A DNA stretch of 64,000 nt from positions 40,448-104,447 of the forward strand of contig NZ_JACWNA010000015.1 in assembly GCF_015355765.1 (NCBI RefSeq), written 5' to 3'. A program made the translations under genes and the position numbers. The number at the start of each line of letters is the position of its first letter. Within the stretch, counting starts at the first letter, position 1. Below are positions 14,487 through 23,416 of this stretch, in pieces. This stretch comes from Actinomyces haliotis. Its GTDB lineage: Bacteria; Actinomycetota; Actinomycetes; Actinomycetales; Actinomycetaceae. Under the pieces are notes generated by a model that was given only the letters and a program-made list of their open reading frames with translations, did not search any database and had not been told where the DNA came from.

Positions 14487-15775
14487 GCACCCGCGCTCTG
14501 CCGCTGCCGCGCAGCGGCCCGGGAGAGGCGCCCGGCACCCCCCGATCCTCCGACGGCCCCCGGGCCGGCGGCGCCGCGGGGACGCCGCAGCCAGGCTCGA
14601 CGGTGAGCGAGCTCGAACGCGTCCGCAGCGCGCTGGCGCGGGGTGCCGACCTGACCGGCGCCCTCGCGACCGGGGCGGACGCCACGACCGGCACCACGGG
14701 CCTCGCCCGTCTCGAGGGGATCGTGCGCGCCGACGTCGAGGGAGCTGGCCCCGTCCTCCAGCCCCTCCTCGACACTGACGGCGTCACCGACGTCCTCGTC
14801 GGGGGTGGCGCCACCTGGATCGACCGCGGCGCCGGCCTCGAGCGGGTCGATGGCGCCGGGCTCGCCGAGCCCGAGGCTCGCGCGCTCGCCGTGCGCATGG
14901 CTGCTGCCTGCGGCCGGCGCCTCGACGACGCCAGTCCCGTCGTCGACGCCACCCTCCCCGGCGGCACCCGCCTCAACGCCGTCCTCCCGCCCTTGTCCAC
15001 CGACGGCACCCTCATCTGCCTGCGCACCTCGCGCCGCCGTGCCTTCACCCTCGCCGAGCTCGCCGCCGACGGCACCCTCGCGCCCGGCCTCGAGACGGTC
15101 CTGACCGCACTCGTCACCCGCAGGGCCTCCTGCCTCGTCACCGGAGCCACCGGCACCGGGAAGACGACGCTCCTCAGCGCCCTCCTCGGTCTCGTCCCCA
15201 CCACCGAGCGGATCGTCTGCATCGAGGAGGCCAGCGAGCTCCGCCCCGACCACCCCCACGTCATCCACCTGCAGGAGCGAGGCGAGAACGTCCAGGGTGT
15301 CGGGGCCGTTTCCATGACCGCCCTCGTGCGCACCGCCATGCGCATGCGACCCGACCGGATCGTCCTGGGGGAGTGCCGCGGGCCCGAGGTCCGCGACGTC
15401 CTCACGGCGCTCAACACCGGGCACGAGGGCGGCTGGGCCACCCTCCACGCGAACTCCCCGGCCGACGTCCCCGCACGGCTCACGGCCCTCGGCGCGCTCG
15501 CGGGCATGGACGAGCGGGCCGTCGCCGCCCAGGCCGCCAGCGCCCTCGACGCCGTCGTCCACCTCGTGCGCGTGCCCGGCCGACGACGCACCCGTCGCGT
15601 CGTCTCGTCCGTCGGAGTCCTGCGGCGCGAGAGCGGCCGCGACGGAGCCCTGCTCTGCGAGGACGCGCTCCTGCGCACGGCCGGTGGGCGGGTCGTCCCG
15701 GGGCCCGGCGCCCACCGCCTGGCGGAGCGGCTCGGGGGCGGAGACGTCGAGGCGGCGCTGGGAGGAGCCTCGTGA
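14483..15775 (+). CDS. tadA: TadA/CpaF-type secretion ATPase
   Basis: 430 residues, type II/IV secretion ATPase of the Tad pilus system, which powers pilin polymerisation at the inner face of the membrane. A Gly/Pro-rich N-terminus is followed by the N-terminal domain (DGVTDVLV). Next come Walker A GATGTGKTTLL (about 220), the Asp box IEEASELRPDHPHV, Walker B IVLGECRGPEV and the His box ending GHEGGWATLHANSP. All motifs are intact. It overlaps ssd upstream by 4 nt and tadB downstream by 4 nt. Confidence 0.95.
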   Translation: MSTRALPLPRSGPGEAPGTPRSSDGPRAGGAAGTPQPGSTVSELERVRSALARGADLTGALATGADATTGTTGLARLEGIVRADVEGAGPVLQPLLDTDGVTDVLVGGGATWIDRGAGLERVDGAGLAEPEARALAVRMAAACGRRLDDASPVVDATLPGGTRLNAVLPPLSTDGTLICLRTSRRRAFTLAELAADGTLAPGLETVLTALVTRRASCLVTGATGTGKTTLLSALLGLVPTTERIVCIEEASELRPDHPHVIHLQERGENVQGVGAVSMTALVRTAMRMRPDRIVLGECRGPEVRDVLTALNTGHEGGWATLHANSPADVPARLTALGALAGMDERAVAAQAASALDAVVHLVRVPGRRRTRRVVSSVGVLRRESGRDGALLCEDALLRTAGGRVVPGPGAHRLAERLGGGDVEAALGGAS

Positions 15776-17199
15776 CCGGCGACTGGGCGGTGACGGCCGT
15801 GCCCGTCGCGCTGCTCCTCGCGCTCGCGACGGCCGTCCTGCTGCTGCCCGCGCGGCGGGAGCGCCCAGCGACGCGGCAGAGCCGGTTCGCCGCCCCGGGC
15901 TCGACGAGCGACGACGCGGGTGGGAGCAGGAGTGAGGGAGGCCTGAGGTCCGCCGCCCGGGAGCCCGCCGGCGACCTCGAGGTCGGACTCGTCCTCACCG
16001 AGGTCGCCACGCTTCTGCGCGCCGGGGCCACGCCGCAGCGAGCCTGGGAACGGACGCTCGGGCGCGCGGGCGTCCTCGATGGCGCCCAGCCGGGTGAGGA
16101 CGGTGTGCCGCCCGCGCTCCGCGACCTCGCTGAGGCGCCCGTGCCGTCCTGGGCGCCTCAGCGGGTCGTGCGGACGCCGTCCGTCGGTAGCAGCCGCGGA
16201 GCCGACGACGGCACGGGGCGGTGGGACGCGGCGCGAGCCCTGCACGCCGTCGGCACCGCAGGAGCGCCGGTGGTCGACTCTGAGGACGACGGTCCCGGCC
16301 GGCCCCGGACTCCTGGTCCCCTGCGCTGGACGTGGCTGCCGCCCGTCTCGCGCCACCGGTCCGGACCCCTGCCCGGCCTGCCGCTGCCGGATCCCGCTGT
16401 CGCCCGGCGAGCCCGTGCCGCTCGGGCCGCCGCACCCGGCGCCGTCGCCGCCTGCCGCCTCACCGCCGAGCTCGGCGCCCCGCTCGCCGGGATCCTCGAG
16501 ACCGTCGCCGACGGTGTCGCCGAGGCCGGTCACGCCGACTCCTCGCGCCGCACCGCCCTGTCCGGTCCCCGAACGACGGCCCGGCTCCTCGCCTGCCTGC
16601 CGCTCCTCGGGATCGCCCTCGGCCAGGCGGTCGGAGCGCACCCGGCCGCGGTGCTCCTCGATGGTGGATGGGGCAGCGCCGTCGGCCTGCTCGGGCTCGG
16701 TCTCATGGCCCTCGGCCAGCTGCTCACGGCACGCCTCGTCCGTGCCGCCGAGGGGGAGGCTGACGCCGTCGACGAGGCCCTCGTCCTCGACCTGGCCGGC
16801 GCCGCCCTCGGCGCCGGCGCCTCGCTGCCCGGAGCGCTCCAGGCCCTCGGAGGAGCCCTCGACGAGGAGCCTCTCGCCGTCGTCGGGCGGGCCCTCCTCC
16901 TCGGGGCGTCCTGGGACGCGGCCTGGCGGGCGCCCGAGGACCCCGGATGGCACGAGCGGCGCGTCCGCCTGGAGCAGTGCCTGCGCCCCGGGTGGGAGGA
17001 CGGCGCGTCGCCCGGACCGCTGCTCGCCGGCACCGCGCGCGCCCTGCGCGCCGGACGGGCCGCCCGGGACGAGGAGGCCGCCGAGCGCCTCGCGGTGCGC
17101 CTCGTCGTGCCGCTCGGCCTGTGCTTCCTGCCGGCCTTCGTCGCCCTCGGGATCGTCCCCGTCATCGCCGGCGTCGGCCTCGACCTTCTCGCGGCCTGA
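15772..17199 (+). CDS. tadB: TadB-TadC fusion, Tad platform membrane protein
   Basis: 475 residues from the GTG at 15772, overlapping tadA by 4 nt. The first half (to about residue 325) has an N-terminal helix, a T2SSF-like segment (LTEVATLLRAGATPQRAWER), a poorly conserved linker, and a second T2SSF-like stretch (CRLTAELGAPLAGILETVAD) with helices LLACLPLLGIALG and GLLGLGLMALGQLL. The second half begins DEALVLDLAGAALGAGASLP, the start seen in stand-alone TadC/Rv3657c-type proteins, and ends with helix LPAFVALGIVPVIAGVGL. Most actinobacteria encode these as two genes. No Flp, TadE or TadF gene follows. Confidence 0.8.
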   Translation: MTGDWAVTAVPVALLLALATAVLLLPARRERPATRQSRFAAPGSTSDDAGGSRSEGGLRSAAREPAGDLEVGLVLTEVATLLRAGATPQRAWERTLGRAGVLDGAQPGEDGVPPALRDLAEAPVPSWAPQRVVRTPSVGSSRGADDGTGRWDAARALHAVGTAGAPVVDSEDDGPGRPRTPGPLRWTWLPPVSRHRSGPLPGLPLPDPAVARRARAARAAAPGAVAACRLTAELGAPLAGILETVADGVAEAGHADSSRRTALSGPRTTARLLACLPLLGIALGQAVGAHPAAVLLDGGWGSAVGLLGLGLMALGQLLTARLVRAAEGEADAVDEALVLDLAGAALGAGASLPGALQALGGALDEEPLAVVGRALLLGASWDAAWRAPEDPGWHERRVRLEQCLRPGWEDGASPGPLLAGTARALRAGRAARDEEAAERLAVRLVVPLGLCFLPAFVALGIVPVIAGVGLDLLAA

Positions 17200-17223
17200 G
17201 CCGTGCCCGGGCACACTGGCGCC

Positions 17224-18068
17224 GTGAGCAGCTCCGAGTCCCCCGTCCCCGCCGGCCTGCGGCCCGCCGAGGAGGACGCCGCCCGGCGCGAGACCGGCGA
17301 CGTCGAGCAGCGCTCCGTGCCGTCCTCCCTGTCGATTCTGATGGCGCCGTCCACCTCGGCGCCGACGTCCACGGCCTCCTCCTCGACATCGACGGCGTCC
17401 TGTCCGACCACCGCACGGCAGCCGACGCGGCCGTCTTCTCCTGGGCCTCCGCCCTCCCCGGCTGGAGCCTCGCCCCAGCCGAGACCGCCGAGCTCTGGGA
17501 GCGCCTCGACCGCAAGCACTTCCTGCGCTACCAGCACGGCGAGCTCACGTTCAACGGCCAGCTCCTCGCCCGGGTGCGGGACTTCGTCCCGGGCGGCGCC
17601 GACCTCGACGACGCCGGGGCCCAGGCGCGGATCGACGAGTACTACGACCACTACCGCGCCCGGCTCGTCCCGTACGAGGACGTCGCCGGCTTCATCGCCC
17701 GGCTGCGCGACGCCGTCGCCCGCCGTGCTGACGCCGGGGAGCGGCTCGCCGTCGCCTACGTGACCAACGGCGACGAGGACTCCCAGCGGACCAAGCTCGA
17801 CGCCGTCGGCGCCCTCGTGGGGGACTGGCCCCTCATCGCCTCCGCGCAGGCCGGTGCCTCCAAGCCGGACCCGCGCATCTTCGCCCTCGCGTGCGAGCGC
17901 CTCGGCACCGGCGCCGGTGAGACCGTCATGGTCGGTGACGACCCCTGGTCCGACGTCGACGGCGCCACCGGTGCTGGACTGCGCAGCGTCCACCTCCGGC
18001 GCTCGGCGTCGGCACCCGGGCGCCCCGTCGCCACGATCGGCACGCTCGCGCGCCTCGTCATCGACTGA
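17224..18068 (+). pseudogene. HAD-family hydrolase, apparently frameshifted near its 5' end
   Basis: The frame ending at 18068 encodes a complete HAD core: DIDGVLSDH (nucleophile), VAYVTNGDED (motif II), ASKPDPRIF (Lys) and VMVGDDPWSDVDGA (metal Asp). That frame has no start codon before the nucleophile motif except deep inside tadB. A good start, GTG at 17224 (reading SSSESPVPAGLRPAEED), is in a different frame and stays codon-like to about 17330. Joining the two requires a -1 shift, i.e. one missing base between about 17300 and 17350. This may be a real mutation or an assembly error. If intact, the product would be about 280 residues; substrate unknown. Confidence 0.6.
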
Positions 18069-18264
18069 GCGCCGGACGTCCGCGGGCGGAGGCTCGTCGA
18101 CTGCCGAGGACGCTGGGTTCCGTCGCCCGCGGGCCCGCAGCCGGTGGTGCCTCAGTGGTCAGGGCTCCTGAGCCGCTGGGGCCCGCCGCCCAGCGGCCCG
18201 CCACTGAGCGTCGCGCCACGGAGCGGCCCGCGCCCGACCGCGGGTCGCGTGGCACCATGAGTGC

Positions 18265-18777
18265 ATGGCACTGCCCAAGAAGCTGCTCGGCCGGGACGAG
18301 GTCGTCGTCCGCCACATGCGCACGCACCCGAAGGTGCTCATCGGCCGCACCCTGCTCGAGGTGCTCCTCCTCGTGCTCGCCGTCGTCGGCACGGTCTACG
18401 CGCCGGAGTCCTGGAACCCGTGGGGCTACGTCGCCATCTGGGCCCTCTGGCTCCTCCTGTCGATCCCGCTCCTCATCGTCCCGTGGATGCGGTGGGTGTC
18501 GACCACCTACACGGTGACGACGAAGCGCGTCATCACCCGCTCCGGCATCCTCAACAAGACGGGGCACGACCTGCCGCTCTCGCGCATCAGCGACGTCCAG
18601 CAGGACCGTTCCGCCACGGACCGTCTCTTCGGCGTCGGCACCCTGCGTCTCCAGACCTCGGCCGACGACCCGCTCACCCTCACGGACGTCCCGCAGGTGG
18701 AGACGGTCCAGGTCGAGATCGCGAACCTGCTCTTCCACGACGCGCAGGGCGCCATCGACGCCGACCCCGACGACTGA
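18265..18777 (+). CDS. Bacterial PH-domain (YdbS-like) membrane protein
   Basis: 170 residues from the ATG at 18265. Two adjacent transmembrane helices (about 29-75: TLLEVLLLVLAVVGTVY and ALWLLLSIPLLIVPWM) precede a DUF304/bPH2 domain with the hallmark TTYTVTTKRVITRSGILNK and LSRISDVQQDRS. Such proteins are membrane-associated with no assigned reaction. An acidic tail (DADPDD) ends it. It stands alone between the HAD gene and the TetR gene. Confidence 0.85.
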   Translation: MALPKKLLGRDEVVVRHMRTHPKVLIGRTLLEVLLLVLAVVGTVYAPESWNPWGYVAIWALWLLLSIPLLIVPWMRWVSTTYTVTTKRVITRSGILNKTGHDLPLSRISDVQQDRSATDRLFGVGTLRLQTSADDPLTLTDVPQVETVQVEIANLLFHDAQGAIDADPDD

Positions 18778-18931
18778 CGCGCGCCGCCCGAGGGGCCCTC
18801 GCGCACACCCAAATGCGCGTGTGCAGCGCCTCACGCGAGGAGGGTCCTGGGCGTCTCCTTCCGCGTGATCCCGCTGATCAGGGCGAAGGTCCCGCTATTC
18901 CGTGACGTCGTGTGCCGAAGAGCACCATTTC

Positions 18932-18962
18932 TGCACTTGGTGCAAGTCTGCACTGAGTGCAG
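18932..18962. promoter_or_regulatory. Two adjacent palindromes, likely TetR operators
   Basis: TGCAC-TTG-GTGCA (18932-18944) and CTGCACT-G-AGTGCAG (18948-18962, perfect) share the half-site TGCAC and end 10 nt before the TetR ATG. Two copies of one half-site next to a TetR gene suggest autorepression of the regulator-exporter operon. Confidence 0.6.
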
Positions 18963-18972
18963 GATATGCGGC

Positions 18973-19677
18973 ATGAACACGACCACCGTCTCGGCCCCGA
19001 CCGCTCGCGCGGCCGGCGGCCTGCGCGCCTCGAGGGCGCGCCGGACGCGCGACGCCATCCAGGCCAGCGCCCTCCGGCTCGCCCACGAGCGCGGCTACGA
19101 CGCGACGACGGTCGAGGACGTGGCGGCGGACGCCGGGGTCTCCCGGCGCACCGTCTTCAACTACTTCCCCACCAAGATCGACATGTTCGTCCACGGGCCC
19201 CTGGCGCCCGAGGCGGACGCGGTCGAGGCCTTCATCGCCTCCGACGGGGACCTCCTCGACGACCTCGGCGCCCTCATCGCCTCCGCGGACCCCCGCGACA
19301 GCGACGACGCCGAGGACTTCCGCCGTCTGCGCGCCGTCTTCCGCGAGAACCCCGAGATCATCGTGGCGCTGCAGCCCCGCGTGCGTCTCTTCCACTCGGT
19401 CGTCCGTGCCGCCATCGCGCAGCGCCTCGGCACCGAGCTCTCGGACCCCCGGGTCCGGGCCGCCTCCGGCCTCGCCCACCTCATCCAGAAGACGGCCGTC
19501 GAGCTGTGGGCCGGGGACGACTGCGACTCCGCGGAGGGCGCCGCCCCGAGCAGCACGACCGCGGCTCCCGCCCCCGCCCCCGCCCCCGCCTCCGTCGCCG
19601 ACGCCGTCCCGGTCGCCATCACCAGCCTTCGCGAGGTCCTCACGATCTCGCCCCGAACCTCACAGGAGCCCTCATGA
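18973..19677 (+). CDS. TetR-family transcriptional regulator
   Basis: 234 residues from the ATG at 18973; an upstream in-frame extension to 18865 crosses the palindromes and is rejected. The N-terminal HTH reads TVEDVAADAGVSRRTVFNYF followed by PTKIDMF, the TetR signature. The C-terminal ligand domain ends in an Ala/Pro repeat (APAPAPAPAS). It overlaps the exporter start by 4 nt (ATGA), so the two are one operon, and it most likely represses the exporter in the absence of a drug-like ligand. Confidence 0.92.
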   Translation: MNTTTVSAPTARAAGGLRASRARRTRDAIQASALRLAHERGYDATTVEDVAADAGVSRRTVFNYFPTKIDMFVHGPLAPEADAVEAFIASDGDLLDDLGALIASADPRDSDDAEDFRRLRAVFRENPEIIVALQPRVRLFHSVVRAAIAQRLGTELSDPRVRAASGLAHLIQKTAVELWAGDDCDSAEGAAPSSTTAAPAPAPAPASVADAVPVAITSLREVLTISPRTSQEPS

Positions 19678-21521
19678 CCGCAACGCAGCCCGGCGCCTCC
19701 GCGCCCCGCGGCCGTCACGCGGCGGACCGCCCTGTCGACAGCGTCGAGAAGCAGGACACCCGGGCCGCCCGGGGCCGCCACGCCCTCGCCGTCGACGACG
19801 CCCGCCCCGACGCCGCCCCCCTGTCCACCCCGCGCACGGCCGCGGCGCCCGCGACCAAGGCCTTCCGCCCCGACCGCCGCTTCTGGGCCGTCTACGCCTC
19901 CCTCCTCGTCGTCATGTTCCTGTCCGCCATGGACCAGACGATCGTCGGCACGGCGCTGCCCACGATCGTCGGGGACCTCGGCGGCGCCAGCCACATGGCC
20001 TGGATCATCACGGCCTACACGCTCGCCGTCACCGTCGCCATGCCCGTCTACGGCAAGGTCGGCGACCTCATCGGCCGCAAGCGCCTCTTCCTCATCGCTA
20101 TCGCGCTCTTCCTCATCGGCTCCGCCCTGTGCGGCACCGCCTCCGACATGGGACAGCTCATCGCCTGGCGCGCCCTCCAGGGCCTCGGCGGCGGCGGCCT
20201 CATGATCTCCTCGCAGGCCATCACCGGTGACCTCATCCCGCCGCGCGAGCGCGGCACCTACATGGCCCCCATGGGCGCCATGTTCGGCATCGCCTCCGTC
20301 CTCGGCCCGATCCTCGGCGGCTGGCTCACCGACTCCGTCAACTGGCGCTGGGTCTTCTGGGTCAACCTGCCGCTCGGCATCCTCGCCTGGATCGCCGTCT
20401 GGGCCGTCCTCAAGCTGCCCGTCCGCACGTTCGACTCGAAGGTCGACTGGGCCGGCCTCTCCCTCATGAACCTCGGCGCCGTCCTCATCGTCCTCGGCGC
20501 CACCTTCGGCGGGAACCAGCTCGAGTGGTCCTCTCCGGCCCTCATCGCGATGTTCGTCATCGGCGCCCTCGCCTGGATCGCCCTGCCCTTCGTGGAGATG
20601 CGCGCCGTCGAGCCGATCCTTCCGTGGGAGGTCATGAAGGGGCGAACCTTCGTCCTCACCACCCTCCAGGGCATGCTCGCCATGGCCGGCATGATCGGCA
20701 CGAACCTCTACCTGCCCACCTACCTGCAGATGAGCTACGGCTACTCCGCCACGAAGTCCGGTCTGCTCCTGGTGCCGATGACCGTCGGCATGCTCGTCGC
20801 CGGCATCGGCTCCGGCATCGCCGTGACCCGCACCGGTCGCTACCGCGCCTACCCGATCGTCGGCCCGCTCGTCTCCGCCGCGGCCCTGTGGTGGATGAGC
20901 ACCTTCGACGTGAGCACGCCGGTCTGGCACATCTCCCTCGCCGTCCTCATCCTGGGCTCCGGCATCGGCCTGTTCTTCCAGCTCCTCATGACGCTGGTCC
21001 AGAACGACGTCGAGGCCCGCAACATCGGCTCGGCGACGAGCGGCAACAACTTCTTCCGCCAGGTCGCGGTGTCCCTGAGCGCCTCGCTCATCGGCGTCGC
21101 CTTCTCCAACAACCTCACGGACAACCTGACCTCGAACATCGCGGCGCTCGCCACGAGCAAGGACCCGTCGGTCCTCAAGGCTCTCGCGGCCTTCAAGGCG
21201 TCCTCCGGTGGTTCGGAGTCCTCGCTGACGCCGGCCGTGGTCAACCAGCTCCCCGGCGCCCTCCACACGGCGATCACGACCGCCTACGCGGACGCCCTGA
21301 GCCCGATCTTCCTGCTCATGGTCCCGACCTTCATCCTCGCCGCGGTCGTCGGCGTCTTCTACAAGTCGGTCCCGCTGTCGCACAAGACCGCCCTTGAGCA
21401 GCTCGAGGAGCAGACCGACGGCGAGCTCGTCTCCGAGGCCGAGGCCCTCGCCAACGGTGAGATCACGGAGCCCGAGGGCGACGACGTCGTCCACGACCCG
21501 CACGCCGTCAGCGTGCACTGA
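19674..21521 (+). CDS. DHA2-family MFS multidrug exporter (EmrB/QacA type)
   Basis: 615 residues from the ATG at 19674. An unusual polar N-terminus of about 65 residues (two RGRHA motifs) precedes the first helix. Key motifs are DQTIVGTALPTIVGDLGG at the end of TM1 (motif D1, typical of 14-TM drug:proton antiporters), GKVGDLIGRKRLF (motif A) and GPILGGWL (motif C). The C-terminal tail is acidic. It is coupled to the upstream TetR gene and followed by a strong terminator. The substrate is probably cationic or hydrophobic drugs, but this is inferred from family only. Confidence 0.93.
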   Translation: MTATQPGASAPRGRHAADRPVDSVEKQDTRAARGRHALAVDDARPDAAPLSTPRTAAAPATKAFRPDRRFWAVYASLLVVMFLSAMDQTIVGTALPTIVGDLGGASHMAWIITAYTLAVTVAMPVYGKVGDLIGRKRLFLIAIALFLIGSALCGTASDMGQLIAWRALQGLGGGGLMISSQAITGDLIPPRERGTYMAPMGAMFGIASVLGPILGGWLTDSVNWRWVFWVNLPLGILAWIAVWAVLKLPVRTFDSKVDWAGLSLMNLGAVLIVLGATFGGNQLEWSSPALIAMFVIGALAWIALPFVEMRAVEPILPWEVMKGRTFVLTTLQGMLAMAGMIGTNLYLPTYLQMSYGYSATKSGLLLVPMTVGMLVAGIGSGIAVTRTGRYRAYPIVGPLVSAAALWWMSTFDVSTPVWHISLAVLILGSGIGLFFQLLMTLVQNDVEARNIGSATSGNNFFRQVAVSLSASLIGVAFSNNLTDNLTSNIAALATSKDPSVLKALAAFKASSGGSESSLTPAVVNQLPGALHTAITTAYADALSPIFLLMVPTFILAAVVGVFYKSVPLSHKTALEQLEEQTDGELVSEAEALANGEITEPEGDDVVHDPHAVSVH

Positions 21522-21544
21522 CAGGAGGTCTCACGCTCCAGCAG

Positions 21545-21598
21545 CAGCACGACGCTGGCCCGCCGCCCCTCGAGGGGTGGCGGGCCAGCGTCGTGCTG
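21545..21598 (+). terminator. Terminator of the TetR-exporter operon
   Basis: Long hairpin, about 25 bp with one mismatch, with a TCGA loop, starting 24 nt after the exporter stop. Confidence 0.85.
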
Positions 21599-21660
21599 GG
21601 GCTGTACTGGGGTCGGTCGGGCCGGCGCTCGCCGCCGCGTCCGGCGGTGCTCCTCCCGCG

Positions 21661-21722
21661 AGCAAGACATCCTCGGCAGAACAGGCGCCGTAGGCGTCGG
21701 TCTCTGCCGAGGATGTCTTGCT
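21661..21722 (-). terminator. Terminator of ahpC-ahpD
   Basis: Perfect 20-bp stem (21661-21680 with 21703-21722) and a 22-nt loop, 15 nt beyond the ahpD stop on the minus strand. Confidence 0.85.
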
Positions 21723-21737
21723 GTGTATGAGCTGGGC

Positions 21738-22268
21738 TCAGCCGAGCGTCTCGACGACCTGGATGGCCTGGGCGGCGCCCTGGACGGTCGCCGCGATGCG
21801 GACGGCCTCCCAGACCTGCTCCGTGGACAGGCCCTCGCCGCGGACGGTCGCGTCGTGGGCGGTGACGCAGCGCTCGCAGCCGTTGATGGTGGACACCGCG
21901 AGGGCCCAGAGCTCGAAGTCGACCTTGTCGACGCCGCCGGACGTGCCGATGATGTTCATCCGCAGGCCCATGCGCTCCTTCTCATAGTCGCCACCGAGGA
22001 AGTGGCGGGCGCGGTAGGCGACGTTGTTCATCGCCATGATCGAGGCGGCGCCGAGCGCGGCGGCCTGGGCCTCCTCGGACAGGTGCTCCTTGGCGTCCTC
22101 GGCCACCTGGACGAGCACGGACTCGTTGCGGGTCGCGGCGGCGGCGGCGAGGAAGGTGCCCCACTGCTGCTGCTCGGTCAGCGTCGAGGTGCGCGCGAGG
22201 CTGGAGAGGTTGAGGGAGAGGTCCTTGGCCCAGTCGGGCAGCGCGGAGCGGAGGTTCGCGATCGTCAT
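21738..22268 (-). CDS. ahpD: Alkyl hydroperoxide reductase AhpD
   Basis: 176 residues. The AhpD/CMD fold carries the active-site motif [12 protein letters not shown] (about 128-139), with the CxxC redox pair and proton-relay His. AhpD shuttles electrons from lipoylated carriers to AhpC during peroxide detoxification. It lies 5 nt downstream of ahpC on the same strand, so the two are an operon. Full length for the family. Confidence 0.95.
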   Translation of the reverse strand: MTIANLRSALPDWAKDLSLNLSSLARTSTLTEQQQWGTFLAAAAATRNESVLVQVAEDAKEHLSEEAQAAALGAASIMAMNNVAYRARHFLGGDYEKERMGLRMNIIGTSGGVDKVDFELWALAVSTINGCERCVTAHDATVRGEGLSTEQVWEAVRIAATVQGAAQAIQVVETLG

Positions 22269-22273
22269 GCGGC

Positions 22274-22858
22274 TCAGGCCTCCATCTCGTGGAGAGCGTC
22301 GATCGTGGCCGCGCCGGCCTTCCAGTTGCAGGCGCAGAGCTCGTCGGACTGGAGGGCGTCGAGCTGGCGCAGGACCTCCTCAGTGTTGCGGCCGACGGAG
22401 TCCGCGGTGACGGAGACGGACTGGATGGTGTTGTGCGGGTCGACGATGAAGGTGGCGCGGTCGGCCTCGCCGGAGGCGCGCTGGATGCCGAGGGCGCTCA
22501 CGAGCTCGCGGTTGAGGTCCGAGCCCATGACGAAGGGGAGGTCCTGGAGCTTCTCGTGGCTGCGGCGCCAGGCGTAGTGCGTGTACTCGTTGTCGACGGA
22601 GACGCCGATGACCTCGCAGTCGCGGTCCTTGAACTCCTCGTAGAGCTCGCCGAAGGCGGCGATCTCGGTGGGGCAGACGAAGGTGAAGTCCTTGGGCCAG
22701 AAGAAGACGACGCGCCAGGTGTCCTCGGGGACGTCCTCGGAGGAGACGGTCGTGAAGTAGTCCTCGGGCTGGTCGGCCTCGACGTTCTTGAGGTTGCCGG
22801 GGATGAGGCCCGTCATCTTGTAGGCGGGGAACTGGTCGCCGATGGTGAGAACGGCCAT
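22274..22858 (-). CDS. ahpC: Peroxiredoxin AhpC
   Basis: 194 residues, a two-Cys peroxiredoxin. The peroxidatic Cys62 is in [12 protein letters not shown], and the resolving cysteines are in CACNWKAG near the C-terminus (C175, C177). It reduces peroxides and peroxynitrite and is regenerated by the adjacent AhpD. The start has GGAGGC nearby (TAGGAGGCACCC before the ATG). No oxyR gene is visible beside it. Confidence 0.96.
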   Translation of the reverse strand: MAVLTIGDQFPAYKMTGLIPGNLKNVEADQPEDYFTTVSSEDVPEDTWRVVFFWPKDFTFVCPTEIAAFGELYEEFKDRDCEVIGVSVDNEYTHYAWRRSHEKLQDLPFVMGSDLNRELVSALGIQRASGEADRATFIVDPHNTIQSVSVTADSVGRNTEEVLRQLDALQSDELCACNWKAGAATIDALHEMEA

Positions 22859-23416
22859 GGGTGCCTCCTAAGGGGCTCGGTGCGGGCGGCCCGAGCGCCG
22901 GTTCAGGGTGGGCGCTCGACCGCGTTGTCGGGATCAACGCTAGGTCGACCATCCGATAACAACAAGTAAGTAACGGAGCGAATTTCCGAAGGTCACATTA
23001 TTGGACATGGTCAGGCGCTCCGCCGGGAACGGCAGTGAGGGGCCGGGCAGCCGTTGCGCTCGGGGTGACGGCGCCGGGGAGCGCGCTCCCCCAAGGGTGA
23101 GCCACCCTGGCCTCCTCGAGGGGTACGCGCTTCGAGTGCGTGCACGTCCTTGGAATCGTGCGGGTTTCGACACGCGGGTGGGGGCGTGGATGAGGGTGAG
23201 GGGTGAGTGACCCACCCGAGGGACGGGTGAGGGTGTCACCCGGTCGCTGGGTGAATGCGGGGTGCCGGGCCGAACCCCCAATGGGTGCAATTCTCAATAC
23301 CCCCACACTTATAGGTGAATCTCGCATCGGCACCGTGTTTCCTAGGACCAGCACGAACGGGCCACGCGGCCCGCTCCTCCACGAACCAGGAACACGAGAG
23401 CAGGCAGGTACGCCAC
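22859..23416. other. 558-nt gap upstream of ahpC and of a small membrane protein
   Basis: No convincing gene on either strand. It must hold the divergent promoters of ahpC (-) and of the gene at 23417 (+). The part at 23090-23260 contains five direct and one inverted copy of GGGTGA, including the palindrome at 23224-23242. An AT-richer stretch (about 23285-23330, with CTTATAGGTG) may contain the -10 of the rightward promoter. Confidence 0.55.
23224..23242. promoter_or_regulatory. Palindrome within a GGGTGA cluster
   Basis: CGGGTGA (23224-23230), 5-nt spacer, then TCACCCG (23236-23242). It shares its arms with the palindrome upstream of the whiB gene at 4523-4544. Possible operator; regulator unknown. 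Confidence 0.4.

Noticed and set aside
18865..18972. Longer start for the TetR protein
   Set aside because: The extension would encode the palindromic operators and adds an unusual Cys-rich leader not expected in TetR proteins.
22940..23354. Minus-strand frames of 116-118 codons upstream of ahpC
   Set aside because: They span the ahpC promoter region, have Pro/Ser/Arg composition and no homology-like motif.
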